Part shown: positions 50,948-58,838 of the stretch, one piece after another
Position numbering within the stretch: the stretch's first letter is position 1
How the letters are laid out: each line of letters begins with the position of its first letter
From: an uncultured archaeon
GTDB taxonomy: Archaea > Nanobdellota > Nanobdellia > Pacearchaeales > GW2011-AR1
Direction: 5' to 3'
Assembly (NCBI GenBank): GCA_902385625.1
Contig: CABMGE010000024.1
Coordinates: 124,001-188,000, forward strand
Length of the DNA: 64,000 bases
Notes under the pieces: model-generated
What the model was told of the DNA's origin: nothing
The model's database searches: none
Seen by the model: only the letters and a program-made list of their open reading frames with translations
Made by a program: the position numbers and the translations under genes

Positions 50948-51394
50948 ATGGAAACAGATGCTAAAAATTCAGGACAATCAGATTCGTCATACAATCTAAA
51001 GATTGGTCTAGTCCTTGATCAATCATCTTTTGGATTAAAACTTGCTTCTTTACTTGGTCTTGAAAAAAAATTAAAGCCTTACATGTGTGATGAATTAAAG
51101 ATTACTGATACAGATTATTTGGAAACAGTTTCAGAAAGTTCTCCATATGATCCATTAAAAGGAACTCCTTATGAATCAAGAGAAGAAATACTTGTTCCAT
51201 CTCCAGTTACAAGTTATGTTAAAAGAAACGAGGTATATAATTCATTAAAAACACTTGCAAAGCCAGATAGACTCGATCAGCTGGTTGCAGAATTAGATAA
51301 AAAATTTCCAGAGAAATTATGGGAAGATAATTTTCCAGGCCTTGAAACATTACAATATCTTTTTAATGAAAAAAAGGATTTTTTTAAAAATTAA
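50948..51394 (+). CDS. Uncharacterised 148-residue protein
   Basis: I do not recognise this family. It is soluble, with an N-terminal Ser/Asn-rich stretch, then LGLEKKLKPYMCDELKITDTDYLETV, and a C-terminal helical region. The 2-nt gap to pyruvate kinase suggests cotranscription. A hairpin follows its stop codon. No function is inferred. Confidence 0.65.
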   Translation: METDAKNSGQSDSSYNLKIGLVLDQSSFGLKLASLLGLEKKLKPYMCDELKITDTDYLETVSESSPYDPLKGTPYESREEILVPSPVTSYVKRNEVYNSLKTLAKPDRLDQLVAELDKKFPEKLWEDNFPGLETLQYLFNEKKDFFKN

Positions 51395-51423
51395 TTGATT
51401 TGTAAGTAGAATAACAAAATCAA
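51395..51423. terminator. Hairpin between convergent genes
   Basis: TTGATTT (51395-51401) and AAATCAA (51417-51423) pair over 7 bp immediately after the stop codon, with a 15-nt loop. It separates this operon from the convergent gene 51453-52175. Confidence 0.4.
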
Positions 51424-51452
51424 GTAAGATAAACTTTTTCTAGAAAATATTT

Positions 51453-52175
51453 TTACGCCTCAAAATCAATTTCTTTCTTTGTCTTATTCTCATTAATATT
51501 AAGATATCTGATAATCTTTCCTTTTCTATGTGCTTTTTCTCTTATAACTGCAAAATCTTTTTCATTTTTTAGTTCAGGAGGAACTACAATATCTTTTATA
51601 ATAAAATCATGGTAAACTTCTAGTTTCTTGGCGCCTGCTGCCTCAGGATCAAAAACAAGTCCATCAATAAGTTTTCTATCAGTTGTTTTTAGTTTGCAAA
51701 AATCAATTTTTAGTTCAGCATCTTCTTTTGGAGCAGAAGAAGCACCTTTTGCAGATTTTGGAGATTTATCTTTTACTTTTAATTCATCTTCTCCTACATT
51801 AAATGAAAGTCCAATAAACGCTTTGGTTATTTTATCACATATATCTACTATCTCATTTCCAGTCATTTCACGATTAATCATGTATTTTCTAACGCCCATT
51901 GCCATTTTTCTTTCTTCATATTTAAATCCCTGTAAATCAAGTGCAGAAATAAGCGCGCCTGTAACATGAGTCTTCCCATTTCCAAGTTTTTCTCCCATTG
52001 CACGTACAAGTTCCCTTGCATATTCAGCTGTTGTTGCAACTGTAAATTTTCCACTTGACTCTTTAACTTTAATCATTGCACGGTTCTTGAATTCACCACG
52101 TGAAAATTTCTGAAACTGTATATGTACAAGTTCATCGCTTTTTCCATCAAATATCTTTTTAATAAAACAATCCAT
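51453..52175 (-). CDS. Conserved uncharacterised protein, 240 residues
   Basis: This soluble protein has two recognisable parts. An N-terminal domain (about 1-125) has QFQKFSRGEFKNRAMIKVK and AEYARELVRAMGEKLGNGKTHVTGALISALDL. A charged linker is followed by a C-terminal part with DFCKLKTTDRKLIDGLVFDPEA and AVIREKAHRKGKIIRYLNI. It resembles uncharacterised proteins widespread in DPANN archaea, from memory and unverified. RNA binding is possible from its basic character but is not shown. A minus-strand TATA box (52199-52206) precedes its start. Confidence 0.75.
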   Translation of the reverse strand: MDCFIKKIFDGKSDELVHIQFQKFSRGEFKNRAMIKVKESSGKFTVATTAEYARELVRAMGEKLGNGKTHVTGALISALDLQGFKYEERKMAMGVRKYMINREMTGNEIVDICDKITKAFIGLSFNVGEDELKVKDKSPKSAKGASSAPKEDAELKIDFCKLKTTDRKLIDGLVFDPEAAGAKKLEVYHDFIIKDIVVPPELKNEKDFAVIREKAHRKGKIIRYLNINENKTKKEIDFEA

Positions 52176-52198
52176 AGACTATTCTCTAGTATTTTTTA

Positions 52199-52206
52199 TT
52201 TATAAA
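52199..52206 (-). promoter_or_regulatory. TATA box for the 52175 gene
   Basis: TTTATAAA on the minus strand lies 24-31 nt before the ATG, leaderless spacing. Confidence 0.5.
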
Positions 52207-52291
52207 TCTTACTTGTTTGATTTAGTAGTTGTATTTTCAGCCCTAAATTCTTTACTCCTCAAAGCAGATAAATTTTTTAATTTTTAGCAAA

Positions 52292-52300
52292 TTTTATAAA
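52292..52300 (+). promoter_or_regulatory. TATA box for the AI-2E transporter gene
   Basis: TTTTATAAA starts 30 nt before the ATG at 52322, consistent with a leaderless transcript. Confidence 0.5.
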
Positions 52301-52321
52301 GAAACAACAGTATCTAATATC

Positions 52322-53374
52322 ATGGTAGATAAGCACAATTTTAAGGATTTAATCAACTATGTTCTGATTGCTGGCCTTTTTATACTGGCTGCTGTAATTA
52401 TCTATCCTATAATTTATTCAATTATCTATGGAATTTTGCTTGCGTATTTGTTTTTTCCGCTTCACAAATGGCTGAAAAAAAGATTAAAAAGTGACTTTTT
52501 GTCAGCACTTTTTGTTTGTATTGGTCTTTTGATAATTCTTACAGCAGCAGTAATCTTATTATTCGGAGCTGTTTTTAATCAAATAGTTAATTTTTACTTG
52601 TTTTTGCAAAAAATAGATATTGTAGCAATAATAAGAAGTGCTCTGCCTAATTTTATCAGCTCTTCAGGAGTTTCTGAAAATATTATAAGTTCTATCAGTA
52701 ATCAGGTTTCAAATATGATTGCAGGTTATCTAAAAGGTTTCACTGGATTAATTGCAGACCTTCCAAGTATAATAATCCAGGTTGCAGTTGTTATTTTTAC
52801 TTTCTTTTTTGCATTAAAAGACGGAGAAAAGGCAATTGATTATTTTAAGGCAGTTTCTCCATTAAAAAAAGAAACTGAGGAAAGATTTTTCAAGCAATTT
52901 AAGGAAATAACAAATTCAGTTTTAATTGGCCAAATTTTTGTGGGAATTGTTCAGGGAATAACAGCAGGTATTGGCTACTTTATTTTCGGAGTGCCTAATG
53001 CAACACTTTTGACATTTGTAACAATAATCATGGCAATTATTCCAGTAATTGGAGCGTGGATAGTCTGGGTTCCAGTTGATATTTACTTATTTTCAACAGG
53101 AAGGACAGGTGCTGGAATTGGTCTTTTAATTTATGGTGGCGCAATAATTACCTGGATAGATAATGTAGTAAGAACCATAATTGTTGCAAGAAACACTAAA
53201 ATCAATCTTTGGGTTATTCTAATTGGAATGCTTGGAGGCCTTCTTGTATTCGGCTTTTTAGGGCTTATAATCGGCCCTCTAATACTTGCTTATGTTCTCT
53301 TGGTAATAGAAGTTTATAGAAAAAGTACTGTAAATGATGATTTAATTTTCAAAAAATCAGATTCACTTTCTTAA
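52322..53374 (+). CDS. AI-2E (PerM/TqsA) family transporter
   Basis: The 350-residue membrane protein has about seven or eight hydrophobic segments. The family core includes ALKDGEKAIDYFKAVSPLKKETEERFFKQFKEITNSVLIGQIFVGIVQGITAGIGYFIFG. Segment ATLLTFVTIIMAIIPVIGAWIVW and GFLGLIIGPLILAY are also characteristic. Members export autoinducer-2 or act as Na+/H+ antiporters, so the substrate here is open. The downstream AMP phosphorylase gene is 63 nt away and may have its own signals. Confidence 0.88.
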   Translation: MVDKHNFKDLINYVLIAGLFILAAVIIYPIIYSIIYGILLAYLFFPLHKWLKKRLKSDFLSALFVCIGLLIILTAAVILLFGAVFNQIVNFYLFLQKIDIVAIIRSALPNFISSSGVSENIISSISNQVSNMIAGYLKGFTGLIADLPSIIIQVAVVIFTFFFALKDGEKAIDYFKAVSPLKKETEERFFKQFKEITNSVLIGQIFVGIVQGITAGIGYFIFGVPNATLLTFVTIIMAIIPVIGAWIVWVPVDIYLFSTGRTGAGIGLLIYGGAIITWIDNVVRTIIVARNTKINLWVILIGMLGGLLVFGFLGLIIGPLILAYVLLVIEVYRKSTVNDDLIFKKSDSLS

Positions 53375-53437
53375 ATAAGATAAGGTTTTTAAGTGGGAGA
53401 AATTATAGTTCTGTATAAAAGAGAGGAATTTTAAAAG

Positions 53438-54916
53438 GTGAAATTAACAGTTAAAAAACTAAAATTCTTAACAGGAAGACCTGTTTGCATGATTCATGAA
53501 AAAACCGCAAAAAAAATGAGTCTGCATGTAGGAGACAGAGTTTCAATAAAAGATCATAAGGGTAAAATAATTTCTGTTGTAGATACTGTTTCAGGAATAA
53601 TTCAGCCAAGTGAAATTGCAGTTTCAGGAGACATCCTGGAGAAGTTATCTCTTAAAGATAAAGCTTCTGTTGAAGTTGAACTTGCAGGCCATCCAAGAAG
53701 CATTTCACTTATAAAAAAGAAATTAAAAGGAGAAAGGCTTTCAGAGTCAGAAATAAGAGAGATAATTTTTGATATTGCAGAAAATGCCCTAACTGAAGTA
53801 GAAGTTGCATTTTTTATTTCAGCAGTTTATGCAAATGATATGACCTTGGAAGAAACAAAACATCTTATTAGTGCAATGGTGGACAGTGGAAATAAAATGA
53901 AACTGGCTGGAATGGTTGTTGATAAGCATTGCATTGGAGGAATTGCAGGGAATAGAACAACTCCAATACTTGTTTCAATATGTGCTGCAGCAGGCCTTAT
54001 AATGCCAAAGACTTCTTCAAGGGCAATAACAAGTGCAGCAGGAACAGCAGATGTAATTGAGACAGTTGCAAAAGTGGAATTTTCAATAAGTGAAATAAAA
54101 AATATAGTTAAAAAAACAAATGCCTGTCTTGTGTGGGGCGGAGCACTAGGACTTGCTCCTGTTGATGATAAGATAATAAAAATTGAAAGACTTGTAAACA
54201 TTGATTCAACACCTCAGTTGCTTGCAAGTATTTTGTCTAAAAAAATATCTGTTGGAAGTCATTATGTTTTAATTGATATTCCATGCGGAAGATCTGCAAA
54301 GGTTTCAAAAAATCAGGCAGAAAAATTAAAACAGAAATTTTTAAAATTAGGTAATTTATTTGGACTAAAAATAAGAGTTGTTTTAACTGATGGAACAGAA
54401 CCAATTGGAAATGGTATTGGCCCTATTTTGGAAATTAAAGATGTTATAAAAATCCTGCAGAGAAATAATGGACCAATGGATTTGGAAAAAAAGTCAGTTA
54501 TGCTTGCCGGAGAATTGCTTGAACTGACTGGAAAATCAAAAAAAGGAAAAGGAATAGAAGATGCTCAAAAAATACTGGATTCTGGAAAGGCATTTGAAAA
54601 ATTTGTTCAGATAATAAAAGCACAGGAAGGTCATTTGGATGGATTTGAAAAACCAATGTTTTCTTATGAAGTAAAATCTAAAAAAAATGCAAGAATTAAG
54701 CATATTGATAATAAAATAATAAATAAAATAGCAAGATTTGCAGGATGTCCTGAGGACGCTGCAGCAGGAATTTATCTTTATAAAAAGAAAGGGGAAATTA
54801 TTGAAAAGAATCAGGTTCTTTTTACGATTTTTGCAGTTTCTGAGGAAAAGCTAAAACAGGCCAAAGGCCTCTATAATAAATTAGGGAAAAAAGCTGTTGA
54901 ATTTTCAAGGGTTTAA
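53438..54916 (+). CDS. deoA: AMP phosphorylase (thymidine phosphorylase family)
   Basis: The 492-residue enzyme starts with GTG and has the extra N-terminal ~85-residue domain of archaeal AMP phosphorylases (KKLKFLTGRPVCMIHEKTAKKMSLHVGDRV). It is followed by the nucleoside phosphorylase core with KHCIGGIAGNRTTPI, KTSSRAITSAAGTADVIE, LVWGGALGLAP and VVLTDGTEPIGNGIGP. It splits AMP with phosphate to adenine and ribose-1,5-bisphosphate, the entry to the archaeal AMP pathway. The R15P isomerase-family gene is at 31854-32663. A GAGG sequence about 11 nt upstream may aid initiation. Its stop overlaps the convergent antiporter stop by 4 nt. Confidence 0.93.
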   Translation: MKLTVKKLKFLTGRPVCMIHEKTAKKMSLHVGDRVSIKDHKGKIISVVDTVSGIIQPSEIAVSGDILEKLSLKDKASVEVELAGHPRSISLIKKKLKGERLSESEIREIIFDIAENALTEVEVAFFISAVYANDMTLEETKHLISAMVDSGNKMKLAGMVVDKHCIGGIAGNRTTPILVSICAAAGLIMPKTSSRAITSAAGTADVIETVAKVEFSISEIKNIVKKTNACLVWGGALGLAPVDDKIIKIERLVNIDSTPQLLASILSKKISVGSHYVLIDIPCGRSAKVSKNQAEKLKQKFLKLGNLFGLKIRVVLTDGTEPIGNGIGPILEIKDVIKILQRNNGPMDLEKKSVMLAGELLELTGKSKKGKGIEDAQKILDSGKAFEKFVQIIKAQEGHLDGFEKPMFSYEVKSKKNARIKHIDNKIINKIARFAGCPEDAAAGIYLYKKKGEIIEKNQVLFTIFAVSEEKLKQAKGLYNKLGKKAVEFSRV

Positions 54917-56628
54917 TATAGAATATTGTGTATTGAGTCAAGATAATCCAGATGTTCTTTTTTTATTCTATGCATTTCTGATTTGTTTGTTTTTATTTTT
55001 CCAATTATCTCAGAAACTTTTTGCCCTCCAATTACCTGCGGAAGTATTACATAATCTGCTCCTGCCCGATATAACTCTCTTGCCTCGCTTATTCTCTCAG
55101 CAACAACAAAACATGTTATTTTTGGATTCATCTTTTTCACCTTTTTTATAAGCAGGATGTTTTCTTCAAAATCCGGAATAGTGCTGATTATTATCTCTGC
55201 TTTATTTAGGTCTATTTTATTCAAAACCTCTTCATTTACATAGTCTCCATAAATGCATGGAACCTTTTTACTCATCAGCGGTTTTATTATTTCAGGATTA
55301 TAGTCTATTACAAAAATATCATTTTTGTTTTTTTCAAATTCTTTTAAAAATAAGCTTCCCATTCTATGGCATCCAAATATTAATACTTTTTTCCCATCTT
55401 CTCCATGATACTCCAGGTTTTCATTTTTAGAATGAAATTTATTTAAAACATTAAGTGGCCAGCTAAGTATTTTAGAAGTTTTCTTTTCATAACCTATTAG
55501 GTATGTAGATATAGACATTGTAAAAATAGTAAGAAGTACCAGTGTGCTAAACAGCCCGTCATTTATATATCCAAGACTAAATCCAAGTGTAACAATTATG
55601 AATGAGAATTCACTTGTCTGTGCAAGAGCATTTCCAGTTAAAAATGAAGTTGTCTTTTTATATCCAAGAAGCCTTATTACAAACATGGTAACTATTGGTT
55701 TTACAATAAGGACAAGTGCAAGTAATATAAAAAATAAGAGTATAAACTGTCCTGATATTAGCTTTAATTGCATTCCAAGGGCAACAAAAAATATCACTGC
55801 AAAAAACTCTCTTAAGGGTGTTATTTTTCCTTGAATTTCTGTCTTGAAATCAGAATTTGCAAGTGCAACTCCTGCAAAAAATGCTCCTATTATAAGTGAA
55901 AGTCCAGAAACAAGTGCTCCTATAACAAACAAAAATAAGAAAGATATAGATACAAGTAAAAGCAGGTCATGTGCTTTAGCAGCAGCACGAAATACTGGAT
56001 TTGCAAGTTTTGAAATTATTGCAGTTGCAACAATGAATGCAACTCCTTTGAGACATATTATTGCAATGCTTTTAATTGAAAAATCACTTGCAAGTACAGC
56101 AAGAGCAATAATTGCAACAATATCCTGGATTAAAAGTATTCCAATTATTATTCTTCCATGTAGGCTATTTATCTCTCTTTTGTCTGATAACAGTTTTACA
56201 ACAATCATTGTACTGCTAAATGCAACTACAAGTCCGATATATACGCAAGCAGGATTGTTAAAATTTAGATATTTGGAAACAAAAAATGCAATAAAAAATA
56301 GCAATGCTATCTGAAGAATTCCTCCAACAAGGATTGTCTTTCCAACTTCTTTTAACTTCTTAAACTTAATTTCAAGTCCTGCTGTAAATATAAGGAATGC
56401 AACTCCTATTTCAGATAAAGCCATTACAAGGTCTTGATTTTTAATAAGTCCCAGGACAAGTGGCCCGATGATTATTCCAGTTAAAATATAAGCCGGAATA
56501 AGTGGTTGCTTGAAAATACGGATTACTAATGCAAGAATAGTTGCAATTATAATAATTAAGGCTATCTCTGATAATATTCCAAGGTTTGAAGGCATGCTTG
56601 CAATAAAACTTTGTATCAGATTAAACAT
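54913..56628 (-). CDS. CPA2-family cation/H+ antiporter with RCK (TrkA-N) domain
   Basis: The 571-residue protein has an N-terminal Na+/H+ exchanger domain of about 12 membrane segments (PLIPAYILTGIIIGPLVLG, SEIGVAFLIFTAGLEIKF, LLIQDIVAIIALAVL with the ion-binding region). A cytoplasmic RCK/TrkA-N domain from about residue 395 contains KKVLIFGCHRMGSLFLKEF and VIDYNPEIIKPL. It resembles KefB/KefC and would control K+ or Na+ against protons, with NAD(H) gating. The last ~20 residues are charged. Transport direction and ion cannot be read from sequence. Confidence 0.9.
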   Translation of the reverse strand: MFNLIQSFIASMPSNLGILSEIALIIIIATILALVIRIFKQPLIPAYILTGIIIGPLVLGLIKNQDLVMALSEIGVAFLIFTAGLEIKFKKLKEVGKTILVGGILQIALLFFIAFFVSKYLNFNNPACVYIGLVVAFSSTMIVVKLLSDKREINSLHGRIIIGILLIQDIVAIIALAVLASDFSIKSIAIICLKGVAFIVATAIISKLANPVFRAAAKAHDLLLLVSISFLFLFVIGALVSGLSLIIGAFFAGVALANSDFKTEIQGKITPLREFFAVIFFVALGMQLKLISGQFILLFFILLALVLIVKPIVTMFVIRLLGYKKTTSFLTGNALAQTSEFSFIIVTLGFSLGYINDGLFSTLVLLTIFTMSISTYLIGYEKKTSKILSWPLNVLNKFHSKNENLEYHGEDGKKVLIFGCHRMGSLFLKEFEKNKNDIFVIDYNPEIIKPLMSKKVPCIYGDYVNEEVLNKIDLNKAEIIISTIPDFEENILLIKKVKKMNPKITCFVVAERISEARELYRAGADYVILPQVIGGQKVSEIIGKIKTNKSEMHRIKKEHLDYLDSIHNILY

Positions 56629-56704
56629 TAATTAACACCTTTTTACATTATTTTAAACACTTTAATGATATAAAAACATTTCTGAACTATAGTAACTCTA
56701 AAAC

Positions 56705-56796
56705 AGGAGATTTTTCAAAGCGGAAAATTCCTGCAGATCTATAAAGAATTTTACGATCTAAAAAATCTATACTGAACAATAGGAGATTTTTTAAAG
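56705..56796. repeat. 16-bp direct repeat in a divergent promoter region
   Basis: AGGAGATTTTTCAAAG (56705-56720) and AGGAGATTTTTTAAAG (56781-56796) match at 15 of 16 positions, 76 bp apart. A CTGAAC sequence precedes each copy. The second copy's TTTTTTAAAG lies about 21-29 nt before the ATG at 56817 and may be its TATA box. Confidence 0.5.
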
Positions 56797-56816
56797 TTTT
56801 AATTCTTGTTTAAATC

Positions 56817-57092
56817 ATGTATAAACCAGAAGATCATGTACAGCAACTTGCAGACTATATTAAAAAGAATATTTCTAAAGGTTATACTACTGATTCTTTA
56901 AAATTCTCACTGATAAATCAGGGATATTCAAGAATTTCTATTAATAAGGCAATGGATCTTGCAAACGAACAACTCGCAGCAATTGCTCCTAAAATGCAGG
57001 AAAAGCCTCAAATAGTTTACAGAGCTATTCCAGAAGTAGCAGAAGTAAGGCCAGGACTACTAAAAAGAGCCTGGAGAAAATTATTTGGATGA
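56817..57092 (+). CDS. Small uncharacterised protein (91 residues)
   Basis: This small helical protein has LADYIKKNISKGYTTDSLKFSLINQGYSRISINKAMDLANEQL (about 11-53), a helical hairpin with a central GY turn, and a basic end (GLLKRAWRKLFG). I recall similar sequences in DPANN archaea but know no function. It converges with 57081-57656, and the two ends overlap by 12 nt. Confidence 0.7.
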   Translation: MYKPEDHVQQLADYIKKNISKGYTTDSLKFSLINQGYSRISINKAMDLANEQLAAIAPKMQEKPQIVYRAIPEVAEVRPGLLKRAWRKLFG

Positions 57093-57656
57093 TTCTTTTT
57101 CAGGAACAAATGTTTGAACAGGACCTTTTTTCATAACTTCTTCTAAGTTCTCTCCTTCTCTAAGTGGATTATATGCCTCTATTTTTCCATCAGGATAAGT
57201 GAATATAGGCGTTGTTGAATAAAATAGAGGTTTGTCTGTTCCAGGTTTATAATTTGGATTTTTTTCAGCTTTATCCAATTGTTTAACAGGTTCAATAAAC
57301 ATTAACTGATAATTTCCCGGCTTGATCTCAACATTCTCAGATAAAATACCACATACATCTGATTCTTCAGTTACTAACTGATAATTTCCAGGCTTAACCT
57401 TTCCCTCTAGACTAATCGAATACCACTTTCTTCCATTAATTGATTTTTCTTCAAACGGAGTTGAATAATGTCTACTTATCTTAATTCCATCAAGTACTCC
57501 TATTGAATGTGCCTCTGCAACGTGCATAGCATTCTCTTTTTCATTTTTGTTAATTCCTGTAACAAGACCTGATGCAAATGATGCAGCAATTGCAAGTCCT
57601 AGGGCTGCAGCATGAGTATATCTTGAAATATTACTTTTAAAATATTGAGTTTCCAT
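57081..57656 (-). CDS. Membrane-anchored uncharacterised protein
   Basis: The 191-residue protein has one N-terminal hydrophobic segment (AAALGLAIAASFASGLVTG, about 16-34), consistent with an anchor or uncleaved signal. The remainder is mainly beta-rich and extracytoplasmic. The motif KPGNYQLV/M appears twice (about 91-97 and 112-118), suggesting an internal repeat. No known domain is recognised. It is not obviously in an operon. Confidence 0.7.
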   Translation of the reverse strand: METQYFKSNISRYTHAAALGLAIAASFASGLVTGINKNEKENAMHVAEAHSIGVLDGIKISRHYSTPFEEKSINGRKWYSISLEGKVKPGNYQLVTEESDVCGILSENVEIKPGNYQLMFIEPVKQLDKAEKNPNYKPGTDKPLFYSTTPIFTYPDGKIEAYNPLREGENLEEVMKKGPVQTFVPEKESSK

Positions 57657-57713
57657 GTATTTTTAGATAAATTAGATATTATAAATCTTTTATACAAAAT
57701 GTTTCACTTAAAA

Positions 57714-58217
57714 TTACAAATTTTTAGATGTTTTATTTATCCTAAGTAGTATTAAAATTATAAACAAATAAAGTGTTGGAGTAAGATATAAGATAAAAAT
57801 CTTATTCTTGATTTTATTCTCAAGTTTTAAATGAATCCAAATTCCAATTCCAGCAAGTCCACTTTCAGTTTTGTAAACCAATATCCCGTTATAGCTTCCT
57901 GGTTTTTCTCCATCAAAACAAATGTCAACAGTTTTTGTGTCGCGGTCTTTGAAGTATATTTTTTTAGGATATTTTTCAATCAACCCTAAATATTGTGAAT
58001 CAATTGTATAATCTTTTATTTCGCGACTATTTGTAAAAGACCACTTTGACTCCCCAATTATATTACCTGAAGATTCATAACTAATTTTAAGTTCATTACA
58101 ATTCTCTTTTTCAATAGTTCCATTGATAAACAATTCAGAAGGATTAATACTCAACTGATTTGCATTAATTAAAGCAAGATTAAGAATAATTATTAAAATA
58201 CAATAAATAAGGTTCAT
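57714..58217 (-). CDS. Secreted, C-terminally anchored protein
   Basis: The 167-residue protein has a signal peptide-like N-terminus (LIYCILIIILNLALINA), a beta-rich middle (about 25-130) and a C-terminal membrane segment (IFILYLTPTLYLFIILILLRI), so it should be anchored with the middle outside. Sequon NGT occurs once outside. ATG at 58217 is 1 nt after the stop of 58219-58767. An in-frame TTG inside that gene is rejected. The two genes form a pair. No family is recognised. Confidence 0.72.
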   Translation of the reverse strand: MNLIYCILIIILNLALINANQLSINPSELFINGTIEKENCNELKISYESSGNIIGESKWSFTNSREIKDYTIDSQYLGLIEKYPKKIYFKDRDTKTVDICFDGEKPGSYNGILVYKTESGLAGIGIWIHLKLENKIKNKIFILYLTPTLYLFIILILLRINKTSKNL

Positions 58218-58218
58218 T

Positions 58219-58767
58219 TTACCTTGCAGTTGCAATAAAAATTATATCTGCATTATAATCATTAACATCCTCTTTAATATCTCCTTCAAAATCACTAAGA
58301 TTAAGCTGCATATAAGCATGTTCTGCCCTATATTTTTTTCCAGTCATAGGTTTGTCTATATCCAGGTAATAATCTCCTATTTTTTTAAAACTAACAAGAT
58401 CCGTATTATTTGTAGAAGTGGATTTTTGTTTTCTAAAATAAAGATATTTAAAAATCTCTTCCTCAGAATCTTTTAGTTCAGGAGTAACTCTTATATCTAT
58501 TCCTCCAGTATTGTTTATATAGATTCCAACTTCATCAGAAACTAAATCAGTTTTATCAACCTCTCCTAAATCAATACTGTCTGGAACCCAGATGCTTATC
58601 TCTCCAGTGCTGGATGAATTAAATCCTGTGAGATCAACTTTCACTTTCATTGTCATATTTGAACTGCTCTCGGCATTAACAAGGTTTAAACTGAAAAATA
58701 GAGTAATTCCTAAAATAGCTAAAAAAGATATAATTACTATAGTATACTCAAATACTACTCTTTTCAT
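58219..58767 (-). CDS. Exported protein rich in N-glycosylation sequons
   Basis: The 182-residue protein has an N-terminal hydrophobic segment (TIVIISFLAILGITLFFSLNLV, about 9-30). The mature part is beta-rich and carries five N-x-S/T sequons (NMT, NSS, NNT twice, NLS), making it a plausible target of the AglB encoded in this window. It has a short C-terminus with no second membrane segment. No family is recognised. It is paired with the following anchored protein gene. Confidence 0.72.
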   Translation of the reverse strand: MKRVVFEYTIVIISFLAILGITLFFSLNLVNAESSSNMTMKVKVDLTGFNSSSTGEISIWVPDSIDLGEVDKTDLVSDEVGIYINNTGGIDIRVTPELKDSEEEIFKYLYFRKQKSTSTNNTDLVSFKKIGDYYLDIDKPMTGKKYRAEHAYMQLNLSDFEGDIKEDVNDYNADIIFIATAR

Positions 58768-58838
58768 AATATATATTAAAATAGAAGGTTTAAAAATTTT
58801 TCTTTTTTATAAACTTGAGAAATATTTTCTATTAGGCT

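Noticed and set aside
51453-52175. Possible ribosomal protein S3Ae/S1e
   Set aside because: Length and basic C-terminus suggested it at first, but the characteristic S3Ae motifs are not present. It is left as uncharacterised.
48144-56767. Identical 13-mer GATCTAAAAAATC at 48144-48156 and 56755-56767
   Set aside because: Such an A-rich 13-mer is easily shared by chance in AT-rich intergenic DNA. No further matching context was found around the two copies.
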